This document shows, one piece after another, positions 24,501 through 34,115 of a DNA stretch of 64,000 nucleotides; position 1 is the first letter of the stretch, and every line of letters starts with the position of its first letter. The notes below the pieces were generated by a model that did no database searches, had not been told where the DNA came from, and saw only the letters and a list, made by a program, of their open reading frames with translations. The stretch is taken from positions 23,776,001-23,840,000 of the forward strand of contig NC_134025.1 in assembly GCF_964204645.1 (NCBI RefSeq), in the 5' to 3' direction. The position numbers and the translations under genes were made by a program. Source of the stretch: Tubulanus polymorphus. Lineage: Eukaryota > Nemertea > Palaeonemertea > Tubulaniformes > Tubulanidae.

Positions 24501-27227
24501 TGAAAACAATATTGTTTCCGAACTGAAACTGGATTTAAAATGTGATAATGCTCAATGTTTATTATCTGATAGTAATGCAGGTTTATTATCTCGTTTTAGT
24601 GATAAACAACCATCTGCCGTTAGAGATTCCAGTGAAATGAACGATCAGACATCAGCATCCAAGGGAAGCGGGAGTTTTCCCAGAACTCCGGGAGATGGCC
24701 AGGATTCAAAAGGGACTATTCTTTATAAAGAATCGTTTGTGAAAAATCTCAATACAGAGTTTAAAAAAGGTCCTGTCCATAAGAAATCTACAGTGTCTAA
24801 TCCGCAGACAATCAAATCAACTATAAGTCGCATTGAAGAAAAAACTCAAAACGTACTTTTAAATTCACAGTCAAATGAAAGAAAGACTGATCTGGGTGCG
24901 AAATCCGTGGTTAGTTCGGAAAAACCTCATAGTTCTCTTAACCAAATGTCTCTAGTGTCCGAAAGACGGAAAGCTAGAACTAGAAGTACAGGGTCTGTGT
25001 CAAGCAGTCGACCAACTTCTAGTAAATCATCACTGAGTAGGTCAGCTAGTGTTAAAACAAACACAGTCGTACCACGACAAACTTTAGTTTCTAGGCAGAG
25101 CAACGTGAATATGCCTCAGAAAACACTTGGCAGACATCCATCTAATAATTCGTTATTAAGTGAATCCGAGACATCCGGTTTTGCTGATCAGGATTACAGT
25201 CACTCGTCTCGGTCATCGAAAGTAAGGAATACGCAAAACTTGAACCGGTTTGCCGATTACAGCCCGGAGCATTCGGTGAAAAGTTTCTCCGGATCAAATC
25301 GTGTACCGCAAAGCGCGCGTGAGCCGAAATCCTACACGTCGTTCTCAAATCCAGCTCCATTGTCTGCGCGAGATCCGCCTTCGAATGCCGCGCGCAAGAT
25401 AAGCAAGACGGGTCATTCGCAGGAAGAAATATTACAGGCGAAACAGGCTCTGTTGATGTATGCCGCTGAGCCGGTCACACCGCGATCGTCGAGTCGAATT
25501 CTAGCTATCTCTCCGCAAAAAAGTGCAAGTCGTAGTAACGGTGAAAATACTCCTCACAATCAGTCAATGTATCAACTGCGTATGACGCCCGATTCTGAAG
25601 CAGCAACTACACCTCATAATATGACATTTTCAACTCCTCAGATTGCGAAATATCCGAATAAGTCGGGAGAGAAAGGGCAGGAATTGGACATTAATCGAAA
25701 CGTCGAGTTGCAAAGAATACGGCCATCTCTTCACGATGTTGTGCGTACGTGTGATCTGTTTACGGTCGAAGTTACGAAAGGAAACTGTTCGAAATTTGGT
25801 ATGAAATTGTTCGAATCCGTGTTTATCGATGCCGGTGCATCTCCGAAACGCCAGTCGCTGAGATCGCCGAAGGGGAAACGTCCGATGATTGGCCAGAATA
25901 ATAGCGCTTTCAAGCGTGTTCGCACGAGCAGTGAAAGCGAAGTTAAGTCGATCATATCGATCGATTCAATTGAGGAAAATAGCGCAGCGCAACGCAATGG
26001 ACATTTACAAGAGGGGGATCATATAATCGAGATCGACGATAAATTTGTTCTCGAAGCTCACGTCGCAACAGCTCAAGCATACATTCAGAGAGCCGGAGAT
26101 GTACTGAAATTAGTGGTGGCGCGTATCAAGGGTGGAACATCTACGTCTAATTCTATATTGGAGGTAAGATTTTACATCCATTTATTCTGTTATTTAAAGA
26201 TATTTTCCATTACATCACTTAATTTCAGGAAAAATAATCGTTCTTGGTTGTTTGGGATAAGAATCAGGTTTCCTTCTTTATTGGTCATTAACCTGATATG
26301 AAATGTTTGAACTTAGGGGTATTCCAGGGTGCCTCAGTGTAATTGTGTGTCTTTCCAAAATTGAAGTTCTTTTCAAACTTCTTTTTTTGATATATACACA
26401 TATCGTGAATAGAAGTACTAGTGAAATATATGGAAATTCGCCCCAACCTATTACATATATGTGTGCACTCTCAATATTGTGATTGAATGAATGAATGAAA
26501 ATGAATTTACTCAGGCAATGAGCTTTGTATGATGAAATATATATATAAATTCTAAGTGTAAACACACGCAGTACAATTATCTCTGCAGCAAATAAAGTGC
26601 AGTTTTTCCAATCATATGAGAAGTATAGAATCATTCTATAAAATGAATTGGCATACATAGACCTGTTTATACAGTTCCCGGTCTTGTTTAGTTGCGTAGC
26701 TCTATGAAGCGACAATTAATGGTTGAGTGTATGTAAATCACACAATCACAATGATTCATACAACGCTATTTCCATAACAAGGGTTTCATAAAATATTCCT
26801 GTATATTTCATTAACCCTTAATTGATGCACAACTGGTATTTTTCATGATTTGAAAATCTGATTATGGAGGTATTTGATTCGTCATGGCCATTATACATGC
26901 CTACAATCACTCCTCATCAAGAAATAAAGAATGATAAGATACCCTTTACATAACTGATAAAAATGTATTCATAACTGTATTCATAAACATCATTTTTTTT
27001 TTCAGGGATCGAATCTGTCTGAACAATCATTTGATATCAGGGAAGAGAAAGATATGTTAAAACTGAAATACCAGAGTCTTATGTTAGAATCTCAACAGAA
27101 GGACAAACTTATTGAAGAACTACGCAGTATTATCGTGAAACGAGCTCAGGTTCGCCAAATCAAAGATGGAATGAAACCTTACAAACTGAACATCGATGAT
27201 CTGGAAGAAGAATGTTCTGCTGTGTAA
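15506..27227 (+). CDS. SAM-RA-RA-PDZ scaffold protein, family not recognised
   Basis: Eleven exons with matching phases give at least 1745 codons to the stop at 27225-27227. Order: SAM about residues 17-75; disordered acidic segment to 301; RA1 302-409; RA2 410-488; very long Ser/Lys-rich disordered region 517-1545; PDZ about 1548-1675 with a roughly 50-residue insert; short coiled coil; C-terminus EECSAV. RA domains bind Ras/Rap GTPases and PDZ/SAM mediate assembly, so a membrane-proximal Ras-effector scaffold is the inference. It recalls afadin/Canoe (RA-RA-FHA-DIL-PDZ), but I see no FHA or DIL. The start is uncertain: ATG 15506 is in frame, but a good acceptor (AAACAG) sits right before 15545, so the true first exon may lie upstream. 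Numbering assumes ATG 15506. Confidence 0.88.
15545..16840 (+). other. SAM domain exons and acidic linker
   Basis: Exons 15545-15641 (phase 0 to 1), 15753-15803 (phase 1 to 1) and 16125-16840 (phase 1 to 0). Together they read ENWTVNDVQKWMLSVSLQSV, then YGIDGKTLLSIDREFLG, then QRGIYERDLQTKILSAIYEV, the five-helix pattern of a SAM domain (VxxWL-like start, GIDGxxLL, LGI-like loop). The remainder of the third exon is acidic, low in hydrophobics and probably disordered. The donor of the first exon was set at GTAAGT (15642) because it restores the SAM reading. Confidence 0.85.
17716..17742 (+). other. Candidate alternative first coding exon (MAKDKDKIF)
   Basis: Inside the 2.3-kb intron before RA1, ATGGCAAAGGATAAAGAT starts a 9-codon frame ending in phase 0 exactly at a consensus donor GTAAGT (17743). 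The next exon (19136) is entered in phase 0, so a transcript starting here would encode MAKDKDKIF joined to RA1 and would lack SAM. A CATAAAAG box lies at about 17445, some 270 bp upstream. No transcript evidence is available. Confidence 0.45.
19136..19733 (+). other. First Ras-association domain (RA1) exons
   Basis: Exons 19136-19313, 19511-19592 and 19670-19733, phases 0-1, 1-2, 2-0. They encode TRTFVISNKTTAKELISLVL, then IGEMSCPLDIQLNNNKD and KFCIQMKSGG. This follows the RA/ubiquitin-like pattern: a beta hairpin, a helix after the TTAKEL turn, and the ECPLxIQ-type strand seen in RASSF, RalGDS and afadin RA domains. Confidence 0.85.
19787..19906. repeat. Dispersed repeat copy in an RA-gene intron
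   Basis: AGGCTAGAAAAAGTGTTACC to TTGATCATGATTTGG matches 43782-43901 (AGGCTAAAAATGATACC to TTAATCATGATTTT), sharing AAATTTGTAATCAGTT and CGGGTCT. One copy sits inside segment B copy 2 and the other 24 kb away in the intron after 19733. Confidence 0.75.
20034..21606 (+). other. Second Ras-association domain (RA2) exons
   Basis: Exons 20034-20166 (phase 0 to 1) and 21503-21606 (phase 1 to 0) give KSMFISKKTTSRELIKLLLH, METDDQGNE and LRRLSESECPLITQQRW. The LRRL-SESECPL segment is the classical RA strand. TTSREL matches TTAKEL of RA1, indicating an internal duplication. The open stretch at 20764-20935 between these exons does not fit in phase and was left out. Confidence 0.85.
22080..26163 (+). 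other. Short exon and 3.5-kb exon: disordered region and PDZ domain
   Basis: Exon 22080-22163 (28 codons) and exon 22657-26163 (1169 codons), both phase 0 at each end. The large exon is rich in Ser, Lys, Glu and Asn with basic Ser-Arg stretches (around 24960-25060), as in cytoskeletal scaffolds regulated by phosphorylation. Near its end, FTVEVTKG, FGMKLFES, then after an insert ISIDSIEENSAAQRNGHL, EGDHIIEIDD and GDVLKLVVARIKG form a PDZ domain. The carboxylate loop is FGMKL in place of GLGF, and the insert (about 25826-25950) is basic and Ser-rich. Confidence 0.82.
27006..27227 (+). other. Last coding exon: coiled coil and PDZ ligand
   Basis: 73 codons from acceptor TTTCAG (27005) to TAA. 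A heptad-like stretch (MLKLKYQSLMLESQQKDKL, then IEELRSIIV) predicts a short coiled coil, and the protein ends CSAV, which fits the class I PDZ ligand x-S/T-x-hydrophobic. Confidence 0.88.
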
Positions 27228-28351
27228 CTTTCCCGATTATAGAAATTACATTGCATCTACATTCTTGAAATTTTGGAAAATAAATGCCTTCAAATTCGTT
27301 AGACTTTCCAATCTATCCAGAAACCAATAGGCCTATGTATCCAAAATATTCCATATCATTAATTTCCTAGTTTCCAAACATTGATATAGGTTTTAAACTC
27401 TGAAATTAATTAGAATATGTGTGTATCTAGATGTGTGTACTGTTAGGGTAGTCCAACACCAAAAATCCCTGTTTATCCATCCATTTCAGAGGTATAATTT
27501 TTTGTAACCATACATGTACAATCAGTATTGTAACTGTATCCTCATACATTTTGGTGAAATAGGCATTGCATTGAATTTTTTGTAAGCATTTAAGTAACAC
27601 ACGATGAAAATAGTTTGTTAATGCTTTTGTATTGAACATTATGTTCATTTTAGTGAAAGGTGTGGACTATGCATTAAATTTGCATTTTGATATTTTGTTA
27701 ATATCAAGGAAATTATTGTATACACTATGTAGCAAAGGATTGTTTATAAAGTTGCATGCCCTGTTCATTAGGCTTATTGGTATGTAAATGAACAGCTCAA
27801 GTAGTTGTCCGAGTATTGCTTTAAGTATGCCTCCAGAAATAAAAATTCCTTCTAAATTGCAAACTATATTTTGTCAAACAACTACAAACTTGTAGAAACA
27901 TCGTGTACATAAAAAAGAATTGATATGCCAAAAAATGAAATTATGAATTGCAGTGAATGCAGATAAAATATTAACATTTTGTAGGCTACTATTCAATATT
28001 TATTATTTCAAGCAACCGTCCTGAGAAGTCTTTCATGTTAAAGTTTGTATCCTATTTTTAGAATTGACTTTTTAAGGTATTCTCGTTTACGTCTATTTAT
28101 TAAAGAATCGTTATATATTTAAATTCTTGATTTTTACAAAAGAAATTCCAACTGTGATTATTTTGTTTCCTGTGAAGATTTCAACTACTAGTTATTAGAA
28201 TAGAATACACCAATATATGCTTTAGGTTAGGCTGTACATTTATTTATTGTATCAGAAATTTTATAGAAATGAAATTAATAAAAAATTGTTATAATCGCGA
28301 TTCAAGGGTTTTTATCAGTATTTTTCTGATAAGAGGACAGTTATATACATT
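27228..28351. terminator. Overlapping 3' UTRs of convergent genes with poly(A) signals
   Basis: AATAAA signals for the plus-strand gene occur at 27279-27284 (52 nt after the stop) and 28277-28282. TTTATTTATT at 28239-28248 gives AATAAA signals on the minus strand for the gene ending at 28352. If the distal plus-strand site is used, the two transcripts overlap at their 3' ends. Confidence 0.6.
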
Positions 28352-28772
28352 TTAGCCTGTAGCCGTAGGAGGGAGTTTTATTTTCATGGGTCCTATGCAA
28401 ACATAACAGTCTCTATTAGCTAGCTCTGCAGAGAAGTACTTCTCGGCGCATTCCTCTGCTTTCTTCCCAACCAGGAGAATATCGGTATGGAACTCCATCT
28501 GGTCGCAGTTCAAAGAACAGTTATCACAATTGGACTTTTCAACATGTTTGACGACAATTTTCTCTGCATCGTCATCAGGGATGACAGTTACTTCGTAGAA
28601 TGATAAATTGTCATTGCAGCATTCATGGAAATTGTGGCTCGGCGTTGAGTGAGGTGTTCCTATTAATCCGAATTGTTCTCTATTCTCTGTAATTAATCGT
28701 CCTTGGAACCATGGCAATGACGAGTTTTTATCTTCGACAAAGCACAAGTGTGCAATTCCTTCAACCGCAGAC
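28352..28772 (-). CDS. Last exon of an unrecognised cysteine-rich protein (partial)
   Basis: An open frame of 139 codons ends with TAA at 28352-28354 and starts at a clear acceptor (TTTTGCAG before 28772). It begins SAVEGIAHLCFVEDKNSSLP and ends GPMKIKLPPTATG. The frame has ten cysteines, including CC, CDNCSLNC and CYVC, no signal peptide and no membrane segment, and codon use looks coding. The first base completes a codon from the previous exon, so the gene continues upstream (higher coordinates), but I could not find the preceding exon. I do not recognise the family. Confidence 0.65.
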
Positions 28773-29943
28773 CTGCAAAAATTATATATTTGATGATAAA
28801 AGATGATTTTACTATAAACAATTTATTCAAAAGTGGTGTTCTGTACCAATTAAGTAATACAACAATGTAAACTCAAATATATTCTCCAGGGCCCAGTTTC
28901 ACAAAAGATAACTTTAAATCGATTTAATTTCTTTGTTAATTCAGTTTAGATTAGTTTTCAGTTTATCGATCATGTGTCGATTTCAGATAAATTGTAAACT
29001 AACGAGTACAGAAACCGATTGCCCGGGTTGTTAAGCTACACTTAATGAGTCAATTGACTCTCAATGTATGTATCGAATATAAACATATTTTGAGGTCAAA
29101 AAGAGATTAACTACATGGTAAGGTTAATGTAATTGGGTTGTTTGTAAGCTGGTGAATTAGACAAGAAAAATAAACAATAGCACATGTCCATAGAGAGGCG
29201 TTGGACCGTAACGTGCTGCCATCTTGTCGTGGCGTTAGACTGGTCGCCTGTTCAATTCTGCGCCACCTGCATTCGCAGTCGAGCTCAGACCACTATTCCA
29301 AAATCTTCTATATCCTATAGTAAAAACAAGAAATTCGAGAGGAGGGGTCCCAGTACAGGAATGCCAGTACATCCGAGCCCAATATCTAAGGGAATCCCCC
29401 ACCGTGTTTGGTACCCTTACTCCAAGCAAAAAAGTCCAGGGAATCCCTTATTTCATCATCAATCTGTCTCTCAGGATCAATGGATTTCATACATATAACC
29501 GAGGCTCCCCCTTCCTTCTCCATTCAGATTAGATATTTTTTGAAATTTACATTTTTATAATGGACACTAACGTTTTGTAAAATTTGGTGGTTGTTTATTT
29601 CATGTATGTTTAGATATTTCAGTCACAGATTTATTTGGAATTTCAACCTGAATTGAGACAATGAATTCTGAGATATTTTCACCATCTGTAGAACTCTGTT
29701 TACAGTGGAAGATCGTTTTAACAATTTATCAGTTATTACAAAACTAGAATTTCATTCCAGATAAGACAATATCAATTATTTCCATACTTGATATAACTAA
29801 TTATAACTAACAGATTTTCTGGTGCCCTGAAGTTCGTTGCAACGAAGTTCCGCTGTATAATTTTCTAAATTCAAAGAATGTTTTACAGACTTTTCGACAT
29901 CAATAATTAACCACCAAGAAATACTTTCTTTTTATTATTTCAG
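28773..29943. other. Repeat-bearing non-coding stretch
   Basis: Either intron of the minus-strand gene or intergenic. GGGCCCAGTTTCACAAA near 28888 belongs to the foldback family also seen at 10631. An open frame at 29184-29498 has no family resemblance and lies in sequence resembling a dispersed repeat. Confidence 0.4.
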
Positions 29944-30077
29944 GTGGCTGGAAAGAAAGGCGAGAGTCATTGATGCGAGGGTCAATATCGAACGTACATT
30001 ATTTCACCAAGAAACAAAGATTAGGAACTTGGGATTCACCAGAGAATTTTGACCACATTACAACAGCGAGCGTATGA
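29944..30077 (+). CDS. Candidate terminal exon, unknown gene (partial)
   Basis: Acceptor ATTATTTCAG is followed by 43 codons (GWKERRESLMRGSISN at the start, FDHITTASV at the end), a stop at 30075-30077 and AATAAA at 30125-30130, 48 nt later. That arrangement fits a last exon. Entered in phase 0 instead it would give VAGKKGESH and stop, which would fit as an alternative end after the exon ending at 26163. No homology recognised. Confidence 0.35.
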
Positions 30078-31419
30078 ATTTGTACGAGGCAAATTGAAAA
30101 TTACAACTTTCATTGCATTGTGATTAATAAACTCAATATTATTATTATCATTTACTGAATGGTTTTTCTTTTGAGTTTATTGTTCTTCTATCAGAGGACC
30201 GGCATCAATGATGACATGATTTTTGTAGGCTTAAGCAAAATTTAACACTTAATGCGGAATAAAGTGGCAGGTGGCAGTTTTTCACTTAGTGAATTGCATC
30301 AATGCCTAATCATGACTTGTCTGACGTATCACAACTAGTATCCTCATGGACAGACTGACCCGCGCATGATTTGATACCGCCATATACTCTTTGACCAAAA
30401 TCAAAAATGGGATAAGAGTAATTTTGAACAAGAAACGAAATTCTAATTTGGACTTTCCTAAATTTACATGATGATGTACCATTTAATCCAGTATCAAAAT
30501 TAAAGAAAACAATTTGGTTTTTTTTCAAATTATGAGTGGTAAGCATGAAGTTTTTGGCAAAATTTCAGAGTATCGGTGCTCCAAATAATTAAAAAAGCCT
30601 AATATATCTCCCCTCAATTGAAATAAGGAGTTTTTTTTAATGAAAATCTGTCTATTGACGGGATTCTGTGATTAATGATGATTAATCGTGAATACATGGT
30701 ATTAGTGGGTTTTCCCCCAATGACTCAAATAGACCGCTTTCCTCGTGCATGGTGTGGGTCAGTTATTTCGGGGTACATGAACTGTCCGTTACGTAGTGAC
30801 TAATAATCTAATTTCATTAGTAAATGTTTACGCGGATTCTATGATATGAAGACCTGTGTTGGTGTGAATCTTTAACTGAAGTGCTATCGGTCGGTATAAT
30901 TTATAAATTATTCTAGAATTTAAGAAAAAAACAGGCGGCGGCTTATAAATTCGGAAGTAGCTGTTGGGAATCAAGTAATTTATTTCATGGTCTTATTAAA
31001 GTTCCTCCACTATATTGTTCAGCAGACTACTGGCGCGTATTCAACCCGGCGGTGGAACCTTTCATAATGTAAATCCATTCAACAATAGAGACACAATTGC
31101 GGTTTTTCAGAGTTGTTGATATCATTTATACGCGCTATCGTATACGTCGCAGGCTGACCACGGTGTACACAAGCATAGACCATTCACCTCAGCTTACTCA
31201 CACTGTGAACATGCTACCGTGGATTCTCCTCCTGGCGATCTTCGCTGCGCTCCCGCTCCTGCTTCCTGAGGAACGACGTCTTTATGTTTTATGTGTTACT
31301 GTTCGTCTCCGTGCTGTCCTGTACTGTTCCGTGTTAATTAATCCGTTCTATTTTTCAGGATTTAACCCGTTTTATTTTTCAGGGCCGATTTCTCCGTCGA
31401 ATTTCAACGTTTGCTGGAA
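30078..31419. other. Non-coding, no supported gene
   Basis: Two short hydrophobic starts occur at 31211 (MLPWILLLAIFAALPLLLP) and 31282 (MFYVLLFVSVLSCTVP). Both look like signal peptides but run into stops or the repeat at 31420, so neither is called. Two TTTTTCAGG acceptors follow at 31357 and 31380. Confidence 0.4.
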
Positions 31420-32100
31420 CAAAACTAATGTCCGAAAGCATCGGCTCTCCTTCGCCGGTCATGTGTCGAGGATGTCAGACAAAGAGTCGGTCAGGAAATG
31501 GCTGCCCTCTACATGCCCTCATACGGAACACGAAAACCAGGATGACGAGGCCTCACTCTCCCCACGTATCAACAGAGTGTGCTTGGTGACGTCAATGACG
31601 GGCAAGTCAGTCGGATTGCACGGGTTAAAAGTGGAGTGGTAAAGCTGGACTGTCTACTAGTATTCATTGATTCCTTTTCAGGAATTGCTTCGGACAAAGA
31701 TTTAGTCTTGTCTTCCTTTGCGTTCTAGCATTCATTGATTCCTTTTAAGGGATTGCTTCGGACAGGGATTAATTTCCCTGTCTTCCTTTGAGTGTTAGTA
31801 TTCATTGATTCCGCGTGGGTTGCTTCGGGCAGGGCTTCTTGAGTGCTAGTGCGGGCAATCCAGTTGCACTGCCCTATTTTTGGCTTGGGCAATTTGATTG
31901 GTTTGTCAGTTACTGACGTCACCCGGCACACCCTGTCGGTAAATGGTGAAAGTAAGGCGTGGTCATCTTGGTTTTCGCGTTCTGTGTGAGGGCGTGTAGA
32001 GGGCAGTATATTCCTGGCTGGCTCTTTGTCTGGTGTTCTCGGCATGTGACCGGCGACGGAGAGCTGAAAAGCTTTCAGACATTAGTTTTGTTCCGTACCA
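31420..32100. mobile_element. Inverted pair of non-LTR retrotransposon tail fragments
   Basis: The plus strand at about 31425-31645 and the minus strand at about 32095-31850 encode clearly related peptides: RLSFAGHVSRMSDKESVRKW versus QLSVAGHMPRTPDKEPARN, followed by LPSTCPHTEHENQDD versus LPSTRPHTERENQDD. The RLxFAGHxxR pattern is typical of the region after the reverse transcriptase domain in LINE-type elements. Both arms are short remnants. They face each other around a tandem repeat, so the whole can fold on itself. Confidence 0.7.
31655..31852. repeat. Tandem repeat, three units of about 65 bp, between the inverted arms
   Basis: Each unit starts ATTCATTGATTCC and contains TTGCTTCGG(A/G)CA and a GTCTTCCTTTG(C/A)G or similar end (31660, 31729 and 31799). 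The third unit is shorter and more diverged. Confidence 0.8.
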
Positions 32101-32143
32101 GGTTTTCATCGCTCTTCTCTTTTTTTTCATTTCAGGACTCCCA

Positions 32144-32477
32144 AGATGAAGAAGATGCTGAAGGCGACTACAACGAAGACGATGCCAAAAAAGAACACTG
32201 AACGCAGCAATATTGAAAGTTAAGTTGATACACATGTAAATTACGATGCGTGATACAGAAAGGATTGTGTAACTACAGAAAATCGTTCTTTTACTCATTT
32301 CAGGTTAATCCGGAAAGGCCCATCTAAAATCTGCCCACCAAAAGTGCCCACAAAAGACTCCACCTTGAAGTACCACCAAACACCGAAAGACCTGCCGCAA
32401 CCGAACCTGGCAGTCTTGACCTCATTCTGCATGGCAACAGGAATACATACATACATAAAGCTAAGTTGATTTTTCAT
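32144..32477 (+). other. Two acceptor-led open stretches, possible exons of an unknown transcript
   Basis: TTTTCATTTCAG (ending 32134) leads into DSQDEEDAEGDYNEDDAKK and a stop, and TTACTCATTTCAG (ending 32303) leads into a Pro/Lys-rich frame beginning LIRKGPSKICPPKVPTK that ends with TGA near 32470. Phases do not link the two cleanly, and no poly(A) signal follows. They could be a non-coding or repeat-derived transcript. Confidence 0.25.
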
Positions 32478-32638
32478 ATCTGGGGTAGAATGGATAGGCG
32501 CTGGTCAAGCTCACCATCTCCGCACTACTTTATTGAAGCTCTGTGGCCGGTAGTAAATTGAAATATAGCTAGGCAATGATTGCTTGAATATTTACAATAT
32601 TAGACGAAATGATTGAGTGAGGTCCCTTAAATATTCTT

Positions 32639-33330
32639 TGGTCTGATAGTTAAAATGTAGATTGGTCAGTTATTGATTAAAAGATTTTGTAAGTACGTAC
32701 AATTAAGGTAAATTCAATATCGATCTTATGTGACATTTCTAAATTATTCGAATGTACCGTAGATATTTCAGGCCTCATATGACTATTGTTTAACTGACAA
32801 TCAAGATATAGATTGGATAATTTACTAATTAGCAATCATTCAATATCTTGTAATGTTTGATGAGACATTCTTTTGGTGTAGATATTTCAAGGCCCCATAT
32901 ACATTTAGGCCAGCTTTACTTAAAGATATATCAATTAAACTTTATCATCGGTTGATAGATTTTTCTTTACAAATAATATATTGATAAATTTATAAAGATT
33001 GAGGCCATACTTTACAGTATATACTGTGTGCTGCCTCACACATAACAGTAATGAATTTCATAAGATAGTGTCTAGGGCTCTATCGAGGTCTGGTGTTATA
33101 TGGGGAAAACTATGGACTACGGGTCTTTATGAAACAGTGATTTGGTCTCAACACTTTGATAAATCCAGAATAAACCAAAGCTTTAATTGATTTAGTTCAT
33201 TCCTGAAACACTGCGTCTTGTTTTGGACAACGCATGATAATTGTTGTTTGACTGATAATTAGCATACAGCCAGGAAAAATTGCTTAGATATTCACAATTA
33301 AGATGAATTCAATATTTGATGTTGGATCAA
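32639..33330. repeat. Segment A, copy 1 of an old tandem duplication
   Basis: Alignable by eye to 41662-42380, with shared runs such as TCGAATGTACCGTAGATATT, TTTCAGGCCTCATATGAC, ATAGTGTCTAGGGCTCTATC and ATATGGGGAAAACTATGGAC in the same order and spacing. Confidence 0.8.
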
Positions 33331-34115
33331 AAACTTTTTATATCATAAATATTTATTGAAATATAGCTGAAATATATAATATATTTGAGCACATCTATAA
33401 GTGAATCAGTCTCATTGACTGATTAGTTCTGTATAGCCAACTGCCGCGCTTACGACGACTAGCCATGCTTTTCATTATTGGAAAAATTTACTCAAACCTA
33501 ACTAATTCAATTTATATCTAAAAGCCATACTGTGTGTCAAGTGACGGATATTAGATATAGTTTAACTGAAAATTAGAATCTAAGATGAATTACTCATTAA
33601 CGTATTACTTAGATCGATTAAGGTTAATTCAATTGTTATGTGAAATTATTTCTAATTCCATGGACATTTAAAATGTAGCTGATACATGTGTATCTGAGCA
33701 CATTTAGTTATCTGTATCTAAGTGAACCTATGGTGTCTTCATACAGCTGTATTAGTTTTGATACATATTGCCAAAATCATTTAACGCAGATTTACTTCCG
33801 ATCAAATCTGTGCACAAATACATTCCTGGATTTGGAAGGGGGGAATATTTCAATTTCACTGTGTATGTCAGATTGAAAGCCTTATTCTGACAGGATATCC
33901 TAAACTCAGGTCTTATTCCTCTTGCTAATAGCTCTCTTATACTAACCCCTCTTTCAAATTATTTTCTAGCATCATGACTCGCACCGCACCAGGGAGGTCC
34001 GGTCATAACAAGGTCTTTTGGTCCTTATACACAGTGTACTATATAAGGGAAATAAAGATTATATAGCCATTCGGCCAAGGGAATTTCTAATTTACCACTA
34101 AAAGTATGCTTTTTA
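33331..34115. other. AT-rich repeat-derived stretch without a gene
   Basis: Contains further degenerate pieces of the same family as segment A (GTAGCTGATA, TTAATTCAAT words) and nothing coding. Confidence 0.4.

Noticed and set aside
22791-25997. Several minus-strand frames of 70-115 codons
   Set aside because: Shadows of the 1169-codon plus-strand exon.
29184-29498. 104-codon plus-strand frame
   Set aside because: No splice context or domain; lies in repeat-like sequence with a degenerate tRNA-like word but no tRNA fold.
31097-31642. 181-codon plus-strand frame with a signal-peptide-like segment
   Set aside because: Its second half is the retrotransposon tail fragment, so the frame is a chance fusion across unrelated sequence.
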